NCBI RefSeq assembly: GCF_000013745.1
Contig: NC_007925.1
Coordinates: 1,984,001-2,048,000 of the forward strand
From: Rhodopseudomonas_A palustris_F
Lineage (GTDB): Bacteria; Pseudomonadota; Alphaproteobacteria; Rhizobiales; Xanthobacteraceae
DNA: 64,000 bases
Direction: 5' to 3'
The translations under genes and the position numbers were made by a program. The notes under the pieces are model-generated. The model worked only from the letters and a program-made list of their open reading frames with translations. It did not search any database and was not told where the DNA came from. Each line of letters begins with the position of its first letter. Within the stretch, counting starts at the first letter, position 1. Positions 1 to 9,287 of this stretch are shown here, in pieces.

Positions 1-21
1 GCGGTCGTGAAGAAAAAGTAA
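1..21 (+). CDS. Possible C-terminal tail of an upstream gene (partial)
   Basis: Frame 1 reads a short lysine-rich end (AVVKKK) and a TAA stop at 19-21, about 97 bases before the response regulator start. It could be the last codons of a gene lying mostly outside the window. Two-component genes of this type are often preceded by a small periplasmic gene, but seven codons cannot identify it. Confidence 0.25.
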   Translation, partial: AVVKKK

Positions 22-117
22 TTGTTTCGCACCGCGGCGTTCATCGGTCGTTCACGCCGCCGAGCCTCATCTGCACGGCGGCGATCGCGCCCAAATAACT
101 GGACTACGGAGACGGTC

Positions 118-807
118 TTGCGTCTGCTCGTCGTTGAAGATGATCCCGATCTCAATCGTCAGCTCACCACCGCGCTGACCGACGCCGGCTATGTGGTCGA
201 CCGCGCCTTCGACGGCGAGGAAGGCCACTTCCTCGGCGACACCGAGCCTTACGACGCGGTGGTGCTGGATATCGGCCTGCCGAAGATGGACGGCATCTCG
301 GTGCTGGAAGCCTGGCGGCGCAATCACCGCGCGATGCCGGTCTTGATCCTGACCGCGCGCGACCGCTGGAGCGACAAGGTGCAGGGCTTCGACGCCGGCG
401 CCGACGACTATGTCGCCAAGCCGTTTCATCTGGAAGAGGTGCTGGCGCGGCTGCGCGCGCTGCTGCGCCGCTCCGCCGGTCACGCGCAGTCCGAACTGAC
501 CTGCGGCCCGGTGGTGCTCGATACCCGCACCGGACGGGTCAGCGTCAACGGCAACCCGGTGAAGATGACCTCGCACGAATATCGGCTGTTGGCCTATCTG
601 ATGCACCATTCCGGACGCGTGGTGTCGCGCACCGAACTGGTCGAGCATCTGTACGACCAAGACTTCGATCGCGATTCCAACACCATCGAGGTGTTCGTCG
701 GCCGCATCCGCAAGAAGCTCGACGTCGACATCATCCAGACCGTGCGCGGGCTCGGCTATCTGCTGACGCCGCCGCCGGCTGCGCCCGCGGCCCATCAACG
801 GCCTTGA
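118..807 (+). CDS. OmpR/PhoP-family response regulator
   Basis: DNA-binding response regulator of about 229 residues. The receiver domain (1-115) has the acidic pocket VVEDD, the phospho-acceptor in VVLDIGLP (D51) and the conserved lysine in YVAKPF. The C-terminal half is a winged helix typical of OmpR/PhoP, ending with IQTVRGLGYLL. I chose the TTG at 118 because the conserved receiver begins directly there (LRLLVVEDD) and GGAG lies just upstream; the frame stays open to 22, but that extension is arginine-rich and unlike the family. The sensor kinase 72 bases downstream is the likely partner. The signal is not evident from sequence. Confidence 0.9.
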   Translation: MRLLVVEDDPDLNRQLTTALTDAGYVVDRAFDGEEGHFLGDTEPYDAVVLDIGLPKMDGISVLEAWRRNHRAMPVLILTARDRWSDKVQGFDAGADDYVAKPFHLEEVLARLRALLRRSAGHAQSELTCGPVVLDTRTGRVSVNGNPVKMTSHEYRLLAYLMHHSGRVVSRTELVEHLYDQDFDRDSNTIEVFVGRIRKKLDVDIIQTVRGLGYLLTPPPAAPAAHQRP

Positions 808-879
808 TCCGGCCGGCGGCTTGGTCTGTTGTGAGGGCATGACGCGCCGTCCCATCATCTGCCTCAGGATCCTGCGCTG

Positions 880-2256
880 ATGCGCGGCAGTTCGCTCGCC
901 ACCCGGCTGTTCCTGTCGGCGACCGCCTGGGTGGTGGTGATCCTGGCGATCACCGGCATCGTGCTGTCGTCGGTGTATCGGCAGGCCTCCGAGCGCGCCT
1001 TCGACCGCCGGCTGAACCTCTATCTGCGCACCTTGGTGGCCGAGGTGGCGACGCCCGACGAGCCGCCGGAGCGCCAATTCCAATCGCTCGGCGAGCCGTT
1101 GTTCGATCTGCCGCTGTCCGGTTGGTACTGGCAGATCGCGCGCACCGATTCCGAAAAACCCGAATTGCGCGGCTCGCGTTCGCTGTGGGATCGCAAGCTG
1201 TCGCACCTACAGGATCAGGGCGTCGAACTCACCGCCGCGGGCGTTCGCCAGGGCTATGTCGACGGCCCCGAAGGCCAGAACCTGCGGATGGTGGAGCGGC
1301 CGGTCGATCTCGGCGCCGACGGCAAGTTCCTGGTCACGGTGGCGGGCGACGCCACCGAGATCTTCGAGGAGACCAGGACTTTCGATTACTATCTGGCCAG
1401 CACCTTCCTGGCGCTGTCGATCGGGCTGCTGCTGACCACGATTTTCCAGGTCCGCTTCGGCTTAGCGCCGCTGAAGCGGATTTCGGATTCCATTGCCGAC
1501 ATCCGCTCCGGCCGCGCCGAGCGGCTGGAGGGCGAATTCCCGGTCGAGATCGCGCCCTTGGCGCGGGAAACTAACGCGCTGATCGACGCCAACCGCCAGA
1601 TCGTCGAGCGGGCGCGCACCCATGTCGGCAATCTGGCGCATGCGATCAAGACGCCGTTGTCGGTGATCATCAACGAAGCGGCGGCGCACCCCGGCGACGC
1701 CTTCGCCGCCAAGGTGTTGGAGCAGGCCGACGTGATGCGCGACCAGGTCACCCACCATCTGCAGCGGGCGCGGATCGCGGCGCGGCTGACCGTGGTCGGC
1801 ACCGTCACCGAGGTCGCGCCGGTGATCGAGGCGTTGCGCCGGACCATGGAAAAGATCCACCGCGAGCGCTGCATCGCGATCGACGTCGAGGCCGCCGCCG
1901 CGGCGAAATTCCGCGGCGAGCGCCAGGATTTGGAGGAAATGGTCGGCAATCTGATCGACAACGCCTGCAAATGGGCGGAAGCGCGGGTGTTCATCGAGGT
2001 CGCCCTGCAGCGCGCCGGCAGCGCCGATCCGGCGGCGGTGCTGCGCATCGTGGTCGACGACGACGGCCGCGGGCTGTCGGCCGCCGAGCGCGCCCAGGTG
2101 CTGCGCCGCGGCCAAAGGCTCGACGAGTCGAAGCCCGGCTCCGGGCTCGGGCTGTCGATCGTCACCGACCTCGCGGCGCTGTACGGCGGCAGCCTTAAGC
2201 TCAGCGAAGCCCCGATCGGCGGGCTGCGGGCGGAGCTGTTGTTGCCGGGGGGGTGA
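880..2256 (+). CDS. Sensor histidine kinase (PhoQ/FeuQ-like)
   Basis: Membrane histidine kinase of 458 residues, partner of the preceding regulator. A transmembrane helix lies at about 13-32 and a second at about 170-190, enclosing a periplasmic sensor region, followed by HAMP. The dimerisation helix has the phospho-acceptor His254 in AHAIKTPLSVI, an H-box without the usual Glu after His, as in PhoQ-type kinases. The ATPase domain shows an N box (NLIDNACKW), DDDGRGL and GSGLGLSIV. Its position upstream of the ccm block recalls two-component genes of rhizobia, but assigning it as FeuQ is inference. Confidence 0.88.
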   Translation: MRGSSLATRLFLSATAWVVVILAITGIVLSSVYRQASERAFDRRLNLYLRTLVAEVATPDEPPERQFQSLGEPLFDLPLSGWYWQIARTDSEKPELRGSRSLWDRKLSHLQDQGVELTAAGVRQGYVDGPEGQNLRMVERPVDLGADGKFLVTVAGDATEIFEETRTFDYYLASTFLALSIGLLLTTIFQVRFGLAPLKRISDSIADIRSGRAERLEGEFPVEIAPLARETNALIDANRQIVERARTHVGNLAHAIKTPLSVIINEAAAHPGDAFAAKVLEQADVMRDQVTHHLQRARIAARLTVVGTVTEVAPVIEALRRTMEKIHRERCIAIDVEAAAAAKFRGERQDLEEMVGNLIDNACKWAEARVFIEVALQRAGSADPAAVLRIVVDDDGRGLSAAERAQVLRRGQRLDESKPGSGLGLSIVTDLAALYGGSLKLSEAPIGGLRAELLLPGG

Positions 2257-2282
2257 GGGGGCGCCCCTGAGAGCACGCAATC

Positions 2283-2303
2283 GCTGGGCGAGGCTTGCCC
2301 AGC
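2283..2303 (+). terminator. Hairpin after the two-component operon
   Basis: A perfect 7-bp stem GCTGGGC/GCCCAGC with a 7-base loop lies 27 bases after the kinase stop. No T-run follows, so a terminator role is weakly supported. Confidence 0.3.
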
Positions 2304-2453
2304 AGAGGCTTGCCCCCGCACAGGAGTTAACCCTATCTTGGCCGAACCGCGACACCATCGCCAAGTCGGCCTGCTTGCGTTGCGATCGGCCGAGTGTATC
2401 TTTGGCGTGAACGAATCCGGCGTCCATGGGTTTTAGGGTGACGGGAGAAGGAT

Positions 2454-2633
2454 ATGCTTGTCACCATGAAGAATTCCGAGCTGATCGATCAATTGGTCGT
2501 TGTCGCCGAAGGCAACATCGATTTGGTCAGCGAGGCCATCCGCGAATGCGCGGGCGGACCGGAAAGCAAGGCCGACCTGGAGAAGGTCGTCGATTATATC
2601 GTCCGCCACCGCCGCGCCCCGGCGGCAGCTTAG
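2454..2633 (+). CDS. Small hypothetical protein, 59 residues
   Basis: Short ORF preceded by a strong ribosome-binding sequence (GGGAGAAGG, 2442-2450). The product starts MLVTMKNSEL and is acidic and predicted helical, ending HRRAPAAA. A second ATG at codon 5 is possible. There is no signal peptide or membrane segment. It stands alone between the kinase and a lipoprotein gene. I do not recognise a family. Support comes from the RBS and balanced amino-acid composition rather than homology. Confidence 0.6.
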   Translation: MLVTMKNSELIDQLVVVAEGNIDLVSEAIRECAGGPESKADLEKVVDYIVRHRRAPAAA

Positions 2634-2892
2634 CGAACTGCGTTGTCCGTCATTTGGACAACGATTGCGATCATCGCGTTTCTTTTCCCCGGCGTGTTTT
2701 TCTTCATCGGCCAGCACGGTCCGAAGTCCTCCTCGACCCCGCCGCCAGCCTGATGGCGACGGTGCAACCGCCGCTGCGGATTTCGCCGGAACGCGCCTCC
2801 CTTTCGATTTCCGCCGCTTTCCTGCCCAGATTCTCAGTTGGATATGGGTTCCCTGTCCGGCGACCGGCTGGGCAAGAAGTCATTGGGCCCTC

Positions 2893-3357
2893 ATGAACCG
2901 CACCCACGCCGCTTTGGTCTTGCTCGCCGGGCTTTTGCTCGGCGGCTGCGACGTCACCAGCGGCGGGCTGGGCACCGGCGGCCTCAGCCGGGCGTTCAGC
3001 GCCGCACCGCCGGCCAATGCCCGGGCGGCCGAGCGCGATGCGGCGGCGGCAGTCACCGAGGCCGCGCTCGGCGGCATGATCGGGTCCAAGATCGGCACCA
3101 GGCTCGATGACGACGACCGCCGGCTGGCCTATAAGGCGCAGATCGAGGCGCTGGACAATGGCGCCCCCGGCGCCCCGGTGCCGTGGCGCAATCCGGCCTC
3201 TGGACGCTACGGTAATATCGTGCCGGGCCCGGCCTATGCCCGGCAAGGTGCAACCTGCCGCGGCTATTCCCACACCGTGACCATCGCGGGCCAGATCGAG
3301 ATCGCGCGCGGCACCGCCTGTCATGGTCCGGATGGGCCCTGGACCGTCGCCAGCTAG
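2893..3357 (+). CDS. Small outer-membrane lipoprotein, 17-kDa surface antigen-like
   Basis: 154-residue secreted lipoprotein. The N-terminus MNRTHAALVLLAGLLLGGC is a lipoprotein signal with lipobox LGGC (Cys19). A glycine-rich stretch (GGMIGSKIGTRLDDDDRR) follows, and the C-terminal part has CRGYSHTVTIAGQ and GTACHGPDGPW. This Cys...Cys-xxx-DGxW pattern is typical of alphaproteobacterial proteins related to the rickettsial 17-kDa surface antigen. The frame is open far upstream, but the ATG at 2893 is chosen because it places the signal peptide at the N-terminus. Probably envelope-structural; no enzymatic role is suggested. Confidence 0.75.
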   Translation: MNRTHAALVLLAGLLLGGCDVTSGGLGTGGLSRAFSAAPPANARAAERDAAAAVTEAALGGMIGSKIGTRLDDDDRRLAYKAQIEALDNGAPGAPVPWRNPASGRYGNIVPGPAYARQGATCRGYSHTVTIAGQIEIARGTACHGPDGPWTVAS

Positions 3358-3591
3358 CCTTGGCTGCGCGGCCCTTCGCCGGCCGTCCACCCCCGGCCTC
3401 GGCCGCCCCGTCATCCCCACAAGATTGCGCGCGCACGTTGACTTCGGGCGAGTTATGGGGTCCTCAAGACCTTCTTAACGACGATCCTGTTAGAACCAGC
3501 GGTGACGCCGCGGGGCGTCGATCACAATGGAAACGTGCGGACCGGCGCGCGCCGATGGGTGCGCGGATCCTGAGCCTGCAGATTTGGGCGC

Positions 3592-4995
3592 ATGAGCCAG
3601 ACATCGACCGAGCGTCTCAGAGACTATCTCGCGCAGCTGCCGCCGCAGGCCCAGGCGCTGCTGATCCGGGAATTTGAGCGCTCCATCGAACGCGGCGAAG
3701 ACGCCACCGTCGCCAATTTCGTGCTCGGCCAGTTGCGCCAGATCGTCCGCGGCACCGACGAAGAGGCGCCGGCACGCACCGACGACCCGGCACGGCTGCT
3801 GTTCCGACCGCTCGAGCCGTTCCTGGTCGAACATTCCGGCGCGGTTCGGCCCGGTCAGATCCGCCGCGCCTCGCTGCTGCCGGTTTGGCAATGGCTCGGG
3901 CGCGACGGCGCACCGCAGGCGGTGGCCGAATTCGAGGCGACGCTGGCGCGGCTGCGTGGCGGCGGGACATCCTCGGAGATCGCTCACGCCGCGCGGAAGC
4001 TACAGATGGCCGCCGCCGACGCGATCGCCCAGGCGACCTCGGTGGCCCCCGGCGGCGACAATCAGCGCATGCTGGCTCGGATCGGTTCGGCTGCGGTGGT
4101 GGAAGACCTGCGCGCGGTCGGCGCGGTGTTGAAGAATCGAGACGCGCTCGACGCATTGTCCGACAAGTTGCCCGGCGGCCTCGGGGCATTCGGCGATGCC
4201 CAGGTCAATTCGGTGATCGCCACGCTCAACGTTCCCTCGCTGCAGACGCCGCTGGTGTTGCCGTTCGCGCTGTCGTTGGTGATGCAGCGGCTGTCGGCGC
4301 CCTGGCAGATCATCCGGATCGCGGTGCGGATCGCCAGTTCCGACGACGAGGTCAGGGTCGCGGCAATTCCTCTTGGCGTCGCCGTCACCATGGCGCTGCA
4401 CGATCTGGCGCATCTGGTCGCCGACCTGCGCGCGCAGATCAAGCGCGGCCACTTCGAGAACTTCGCCGAACGCCTGAAGCTGGTGCACGATGGCTTGCGC
4501 GGCGTGCGCACCGAACTCGATCTGCGCAACGACTCGGTGTGGGGTCGGCAAATGGCCGCGATCAGGGTCGACATCTCCAATTCGCTGCAATCGGAGATCG
4601 AGAGCGTGCCGGGCCGGGTTCGCCGGCTGCTGCGGCAGCGCCCCGACAAGGACATCGCGGCGACCACCAAGATCGATCCCAGCGAAATCGACGAGGTGCT
4701 GGCGCTGATCGCCTTCGTGGCGGTCTGCCGCACCTATGCCAGCGAACTGGCGATCAACGAGGTGACGCTGCGCACCTATTCCGACCTGCAGCAATATGTC
4801 GAAAAATCCACCGAGGCGCTGGTGCAGGCGTTGCGCGGCGCCGATGCGAAAGTGCGCGGGTTCCGGCAGATGCAGGTCAAGGCGGCGATCCGGTTCTGCG
4901 AGGCGCTGTTCGGCCAGGACTACGCCTCGCTGATGAGCCGGGCGGCGGACAACGCCATGGTGGTGGTGGAGCGCAAGCCGAGCCGGGCGGGCTGA
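3592..4995 (+). CDS. Hypothetical protein, 467 residues, no recognised domain
   Basis: Long intact ORF with the strong codon bias of its neighbours, so very likely a real gene. The product is soluble-looking and mostly helical, begins MSQTSTERLRDYLAQLPPQ and has no signal peptide. A moderately hydrophobic patch around 205-230 and repeated acidic/arginine helices suggest a cytoplasmic scaffold-type protein. No catalytic motif is seen. It stands between the lipoprotein and the ccm operon, about 133 bases before ccmI, and is not obviously part of either. Function unknown. Confidence 0.8.
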   Translation: MSQTSTERLRDYLAQLPPQAQALLIREFERSIERGEDATVANFVLGQLRQIVRGTDEEAPARTDDPARLLFRPLEPFLVEHSGAVRPGQIRRASLLPVWQWLGRDGAPQAVAEFEATLARLRGGGTSSEIAHAARKLQMAAADAIAQATSVAPGGDNQRMLARIGSAAVVEDLRAVGAVLKNRDALDALSDKLPGGLGAFGDAQVNSVIATLNVPSLQTPLVLPFALSLVMQRLSAPWQIIRIAVRIASSDDEVRVAAIPLGVAVTMALHDLAHLVADLRAQIKRGHFENFAERLKLVHDGLRGVRTELDLRNDSVWGRQMAAIRVDISNSLQSEIESVPGRVRRLLRQRPDKDIAATTKIDPSEIDEVLALIAFVAVCRTYASELAINEVTLRTYSDLQQYVEKSTEALVQALRGADAKVRGFRQMQVKAAIRFCEALFGQDYASLMSRAADNAMVVVERKPSRAG

Positions 4996-5128
4996 TCTAA
5001 ACGCCTTCATTCACAAGTATTTTCACCAGCGCCGGGACGCAAAAGTCAATTGCGCCGGCGGCTCGGGCATGGTGTAACCCGGGTCCGGCGCCGGACCGGC
5101 GTGGCGGCTTTCACGGGAACTCGTTTGC

Positions 5129-6232
5129 ATGACGTTGTGGTTCGTGTTCGCGATGATGACCGCCGCGGCGATCTTCGCGGTGGTGTGGCCGCTCGGCCGC
5201 AGGCCGCAGACCGCGCGCGAAGGCAGCGAAACCAACGTCTACAAGGATCAACTCGCGGAAATCGAGCGCGATGCCGAGGTCGGCCTGATCGGCGGGGCTG
5301 AGGCGGATGCCGCCCGGGTCGAGATCAGCCGCCGCCTGCTGGGGGCCGCCGACGCCGAGCGGACGCCGCCGGCTGCTGCCCGTACCGGCGCGCGGCGCGC
5401 GGTGTCGGTGATCGCGCTGGTCGGATTGCCGCTCTTGGCGGTGGCGTTCTATCTGCCGCTCGGCTCGCCGCAGATAGCCGATTTTCCGCTGGCGCAGCGC
5501 ACCCGCATGCCCAGCGCCACCGAACCGCTCGACAATCTGGTGACCAAGGTCGAGGCGCATCTGGAGAAGAACCCGACCGACGCCCGCGGCTGGACCGTGC
5601 TGGCGCCGGTGTTGTCGCGGCTGGGACGCTTCGACGACGCCGTGCAGGCCTATCGCAAAGCGCTGACCTATGGCCCGGACAGCGCCGAGCGCCGCGCCGA
5701 TCTCGGCGAGACCATCGCCGCGGCCGCCGGCGGGGTGATCACCGCCGAAGCCAAGGTGGAATTCGAACGCGCGGTGGCGCTCGATGCCGACGAGGTCAAG
5801 GCGCGTTACTTCCTGGGGCTGTCCGCCGAGCAGGACGGCCGCCCGAATGACGCAGCCGCAATCTGGCGCGCGATGCTGGACAAGGCGCCGGCGGAGGCGC
5901 CGTGGCGGCCTTTGGTGCAAAGCGCGCTGGCGCGGGTGACCGGCGCCAAGATGCCGGCGCCGCCCGATGAGGCGGTGGCGGCGGCGCAAGGCATGAGCGA
6001 AGCCGACCGCGGCGCCATGATCCAGGTCATGGTGGACCGCCTCGCAACGCGCTTGAAACAGAACGGTGATGACGTCGAGGGATGGTTGCGGCTGCTGCGT
6101 GCCTATATGGTGCTGGGCGATCGCGACAAGGCCAAGAGCGCGATCGTCGAGGCGCGTCAGGCGCTTGCCGGCAAGACCGAGCGGCTCAAGCAACTCGACG
6201 CCGGCGTAAAAACACTCGGACTGGATGGGTAA
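5129..6232 (+). CDS. ccmI: Cytochrome c biogenesis protein CcmI (CycH)
   Basis: First gene of the ccmI-E-F-H block; 367 residues. Known role: CcmI holds apocytochrome c for the haem-ligation module at the periplasmic side of the inner membrane. Two transmembrane helices lie at about 2-22 and 90-110, separated by a cytoplasmic loop, followed by a periplasmic TPR region (about 130-260) with repeats such as LSRLGRFDDAVQAYRKAL. ccmE starts three bases after the stop, so the genes are co-transcribed. The other ccm genes (A, B, C, D, G) are not in the window, which fits alphaproteobacteria that split the set. Confidence 0.93.
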   Translation: MTLWFVFAMMTAAAIFAVVWPLGRRPQTAREGSETNVYKDQLAEIERDAEVGLIGGAEADAARVEISRRLLGAADAERTPPAAARTGARRAVSVIALVGLPLLAVAFYLPLGSPQIADFPLAQRTRMPSATEPLDNLVTKVEAHLEKNPTDARGWTVLAPVLSRLGRFDDAVQAYRKALTYGPDSAERRADLGETIAAAAGGVITAEAKVEFERAVALDADEVKARYFLGLSAEQDGRPNDAAAIWRAMLDKAPAEAPWRPLVQSALARVTGAKMPAPPDEAVAAAQGMSEADRGAMIQVMVDRLATRLKQNGDDVEGWLRLLRAYMVLGDRDKAKSAIVEARQALAGKTERLKQLDAGVKTLGLDG

Positions 6233-6235
6233 ACC

Positions 6236-6733
6236 ATGACGCGCAAGCAGCGGCGGTTGACGATGATCGGCGGAGCGGCGGCGGTTCTGGTGGTCGCCGC
6301 GGCCCTGGTGCTGAACGCGTTGCGCGATTCCATCGTGTTCTTCTCGACGCCGCAGATGGTCGCCGAACAGCATATCGCCGCCGGCAAGCGGTTCCGGCTC
6401 GGCGGGTTGGTGGAACCCGGCACACTGGTGCGCGGCGACAATCTGGCGGTGTCCTTCAAAGTGTCCGACGGCAGCGCCATGGTGCCGGTGACCTACAAAG
6501 GCATCCTGCCGGATCTGTTCCGCGAAGGGCAGGGCGTGGTGACCGAAGGCGCGCTGGATACAGCCGGCGTGTTCAAGGCCGATACCGTGCTCGCCAAGCA
6601 CGACGAAAACTACATGCCGAAGGAAGTCGCCGACGCGCTCAAGAAACAGGGCCGCTGGCAGGAACAGTCCGGCGCCAAGCCCGACGTGCGGTCCGACGCG
6701 ACACCGACCAACGCACAGGGGGCCGTGCGATGA
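6236..6733 (+). CDS. ccmE: Haem chaperone CcmE (CycJ)
   Basis: 165-residue periplasmic haem chaperone anchored by one N-terminal helix (about 11-29). The haem-attachment histidine is His122 in LAKHDENYMPKE, the HxxxY motif of CcmE. Known role: it receives haem from CcmC and delivers it to CcmF/CcmH. The coding region overlaps the ccmF start by four bases (ATGA), implying translational coupling. The length is usual for the family, with a flexible C-terminal tail. Confidence 0.95.
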   Translation: MTRKQRRLTMIGGAAAVLVVAAALVLNALRDSIVFFSTPQMVAEQHIAAGKRFRLGGLVEPGTLVRGDNLAVSFKVSDGSAMVPVTYKGILPDLFREGQGVVTEGALDTAGVFKADTVLAKHDENYMPKEVADALKKQGRWQEQSGAKPDVRSDATPTNAQGAVR

Positions 6734-8712
6734 TCGCCGAGGCCGGGCACTATGCGCTGGTGCTGGCGCTCGGGCTGGCGCTGATCCAGGCCAGCGTGCC
6801 GGTGCTCGGCGCGCGGCTGCGCGATCCCGCCTTGATGAACGTCGCGCGTTCCGCGGCGCTGGCGCAACTGCTGTTCGTCGGCCTCTCGTTCACCGCGCTG
6901 GTGTACCTGTACGTCATCTCGGATTTCTCCGTCGCCAACGTGTTCGAGAATTCGCATTCCGCCAAGCCGCTGCTCTACAAGATCACCGGCGTGTGGGGCA
7001 ATCACGAAGGCTCGATGCTGCTGTGGGTGTCGATCCTGGCCTTGTTCGGCGGCCTGGTCGCCGCCTTCGGCAACAACCTGCCGCTGAGCTTGCGCGCCCA
7101 CGTGCTGGCGGTGCAGGCCTGGATCGCCACCGCGTTCTATCTGTTCATCCTGATTACTTCCAACCCGTTCCTGCGTCTCGACGACCCGCCGATCGAGGGC
7201 CGCGATCTCAATCCGGTGCTGCAGGACATCGGGCTCGCGATCCATCCGCCGATGCTCTATCTCGGCTATGTCGGGTTCTCGATCTCGTTCTCCTTCGCCA
7301 TCGCCGCCTTGATCGAAGGCCGCGTCGACGCCGCCTGGGCGCGCTGGGTGCGGCCGTGGACGCTGATGGCGTGGATCTTCCTCACCCTCGGCATCGCGAT
7401 GGGCTCGTATTGGGCCTATTACGAACTCGGCTGGGGCGGCTGGTGGTTCTGGGACCCGGTCGAGAACGCCTCGCTGATGCCATGGCTGGCCGGCACCGCG
7501 CTGTTGCATTCCGCCGTGGTGATGGAGAAGCGCAACGCGCTGAAGGTCTGGACCATCCTGCTGTCGATCCTGACCTTCTCGCTGTCGCTGCTCGGCACCT
7601 TCCTGGTGCGCTCCGGCGTGTTGACCTCGGTGCACGCCTTCGCCACCGATCCGACCCGCGGCGTGTTCATCCTGCTGATCCTGTGCGTGTTCATCGGCGG
7701 CAGCCTGTCGCTGTATGCCTCGCGCGCCTCCAGTCTGAAGCAGGGCGGGCTGTTCGCGCCGATCTCGCGCGAAGGCGCGCTGGTACTCAACAATCTGTTC
7801 CTCACCACCGCCTGCGCCACGGTGTTCATCGGCACGCTGTATCCGCTGGCGCTGGAAGTGCTGACCGGCGACAAGATCTCGGTTGGCGCGCCGTTCTTCA
7901 ATCTCACCTTCGGGCCGCTGTTCGTGCCGCTGCTGCTGGCGGTGCCGTTCGGCCCCTTGCTGGCGTGGAAACGCGGCGATCTGATCGGCGCGGCGCAGCG
8001 GCTGATTGCCGCCGGCGTTGCCGCCTTGATCGCGATCGCGCTGCTGTGGTCCTTCGTGCATGGCGGCAGCACGCTGGCGCCGCTGGCGATCGGGCTGGCC
8101 GTGTTCGTGATCGCCGGAGCCTTGGTCGATCTGGTCGAGCGCATCGGCCTGTTCCGCAATCCGCTCGGCATCGTGTGGCGCCGCGCGCGAGGCCTGCCGC
8201 GCTCGACCTGGGGCACCGCCTTCGCCCATGCCGGTGTCGGCGTGGCGCTGATCGGGATCGTCTGCGAGACCACCTGGAATAGCGAATATATCGGCACCAT
8301 GAGCGCCGGGCAGAGCGCCAAGCTCGCCGGCTACGAGTTGAAGCTCGACGGCCTGCAGTCGCGGCAGGGACCGAATTTCCGTGAGCTGCTGGCGCAGTTC
8401 ACCGTCACCGAGGCGGGTCTGCCGATCGGGGTGATGAACCCGTCGAAGCGCGCCTTCGCCGCGCGCGGCTCCTCCACCTCGGAGGCAGCGCTGCTGACCC
8501 GCGGCGTCAGCCAGCTCTACGTCTCGCTCGGCGAGCCCACCGCCGACGGCGGCATCGCGGTGCGGATCTATCACAAGCCGATGGTGCTGTTGATCTGGTT
8601 CGGGCCGCTGTTGATGGCGTTCGGCGGGTTGCTGTCGCTTTCGGACCGGCGGCTGCGGGTCGGTGCGCCGAAGCCGGCGCGACAAGCGCGCGGCTTGCAG
8701 GCGGCGGAGTGA
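6730..8712 (+). CDS. ccmF: Haem lyase subunit CcmF (CycK)
   Basis: 660-residue polytopic membrane protein, the haem:cytochrome c ligation subunit. The signature tryptophan-rich motif WGGWWFWDPVENASLMPW is present at about 237-254, with the usual histidines in flanking loops (for example AIHPPMLYLGYVG). The ATG at 6730 overlaps the ccmE stop; the frame is open further upstream, but that part is the shadow of ccmI and ccmE. A large periplasmic domain precedes the last transmembrane helix. It works with CcmH and CcmI on substrates such as TorC at the other end of this window. Confidence 0.96.
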   Translation: MIAEAGHYALVLALGLALIQASVPVLGARLRDPALMNVARSAALAQLLFVGLSFTALVYLYVISDFSVANVFENSHSAKPLLYKITGVWGNHEGSMLLWVSILALFGGLVAAFGNNLPLSLRAHVLAVQAWIATAFYLFILITSNPFLRLDDPPIEGRDLNPVLQDIGLAIHPPMLYLGYVGFSISFSFAIAALIEGRVDAAWARWVRPWTLMAWIFLTLGIAMGSYWAYYELGWGGWWFWDPVENASLMPWLAGTALLHSAVVMEKRNALKVWTILLSILTFSLSLLGTFLVRSGVLTSVHAFATDPTRGVFILLILCVFIGGSLSLYASRASSLKQGGLFAPISREGALVLNNLFLTTACATVFIGTLYPLALEVLTGDKISVGAPFFNLTFGPLFVPLLLAVPFGPLLAWKRGDLIGAAQRLIAAGVAALIAIALLWSFVHGGSTLAPLAIGLAVFVIAGALVDLVERIGLFRNPLGIVWRRARGLPRSTWGTAFAHAGVGVALIGIVCETTWNSEYIGTMSAGQSAKLAGYELKLDGLQSRQGPNFRELLAQFTVTEAGLPIGVMNPSKRAFAARGSSTSEAALLTRGVSQLYVSLGEPTADGGIAVRIYHKPMVLLIWFGPLLMAFGGLLSLSDRRLRVGAPKPARQARGLQAAE

Positions 8713-8716
8713 TCAA

Positions 8717-9217
8717 GTGAAGAAGTTTCGCGCAGCCTTGGTGATTGCGGCGTTGGTGATCGGCGGCTCGACCGCCCATGCGGTGCAGCCCGACGAGATC
8801 ATGGCCGATCCGGTCAAGGAGAGCCGGGCGCGGGATCTGTCGCGCGAATTGCGCTGCATGGTCTGCCAGAACCAATCGATCGATGATTCCGACGCGCCGC
8901 TCGCCAAGGATCTGCGCGTGCTGGTGCGCGAGCGGATCGGCGCCGGCGACAGCGATTCCCAGGTGATCAATTTTCTGGTGGCGCGCTACGGCGAGTTCGT
9001 GCTGCTGAAGCCGCGGTTCGAACTGCACACGCTGCTGCTGTGGCTGCTGCCGCCGTTGTTGCTCGGCGGCGGCGTGCTGGCGCTGTGGCTCAATAGCCGG
9101 CGGAAGACCCGCGTCGCGGTGGGCGATACTGACTCTCTGATGCAGCTCTCGCCCGAAGAGCAGGCGCGGGTGGAGCGGCTGATCGACGAGCAACCGTCGC
9201 CGCGCGAGCCGGCTTAA
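8717..9217 (+). CDS. ccmH: Cytochrome c biogenesis thiol protein CcmH (CycL)
   Basis: 166-residue protein starting at a GTG four bases after ccmF. A signal/anchor (about 4-22) precedes the redox motif LRCMVCQNQ (Cys47 and Cys50), which keeps apocytochrome cysteines reduced for haem attachment. A second transmembrane helix lies at about 105-125, followed by a cytoplasmic tail. This is the short, one-domain CcmH; the TPR part of the long E. coli protein is supplied by the separate CcmI. Last gene of the block; the next gene is convergent. Confidence 0.95.
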   Translation: MKKFRAALVIAALVIGGSTAHAVQPDEIMADPVKESRARDLSRELRCMVCQNQSIDDSDAPLAKDLRVLVRERIGAGDSDSQVINFLVARYGEFVLLKPRFELHTLLLWLLPPLLLGGGVLALWLNSRRKTRVAVGDTDSLMQLSPEEQARVERLIDEQPSPREPA

Positions 9218-9287
9218 GTTCGGCCCGCGCCGGCTTGCAACACCCCATCAACGCGACGCGCTGAGAACGGCGCGTTCGTAGCACGCG

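Noticed and set aside
22..117. Upstream extension of the first response regulator to 22
   Set aside because: The extension is Arg/Ser-rich, has no RBS, and the receiver domain begins exactly at the TTG at 118.
67..1206. Long minus-strand ORF (379 codons) opposite the first two-component pair
   Set aside because: It is antisense to two clear genes and its product is His/Arg/Gln-rich, the usual shadow in high-GC coding DNA.
2500..2892. Extended start for the lipoprotein ORF
   Set aside because: It would bury the signal peptide and lipobox 130 residues inside the protein and overlap the 59-residue ORF.
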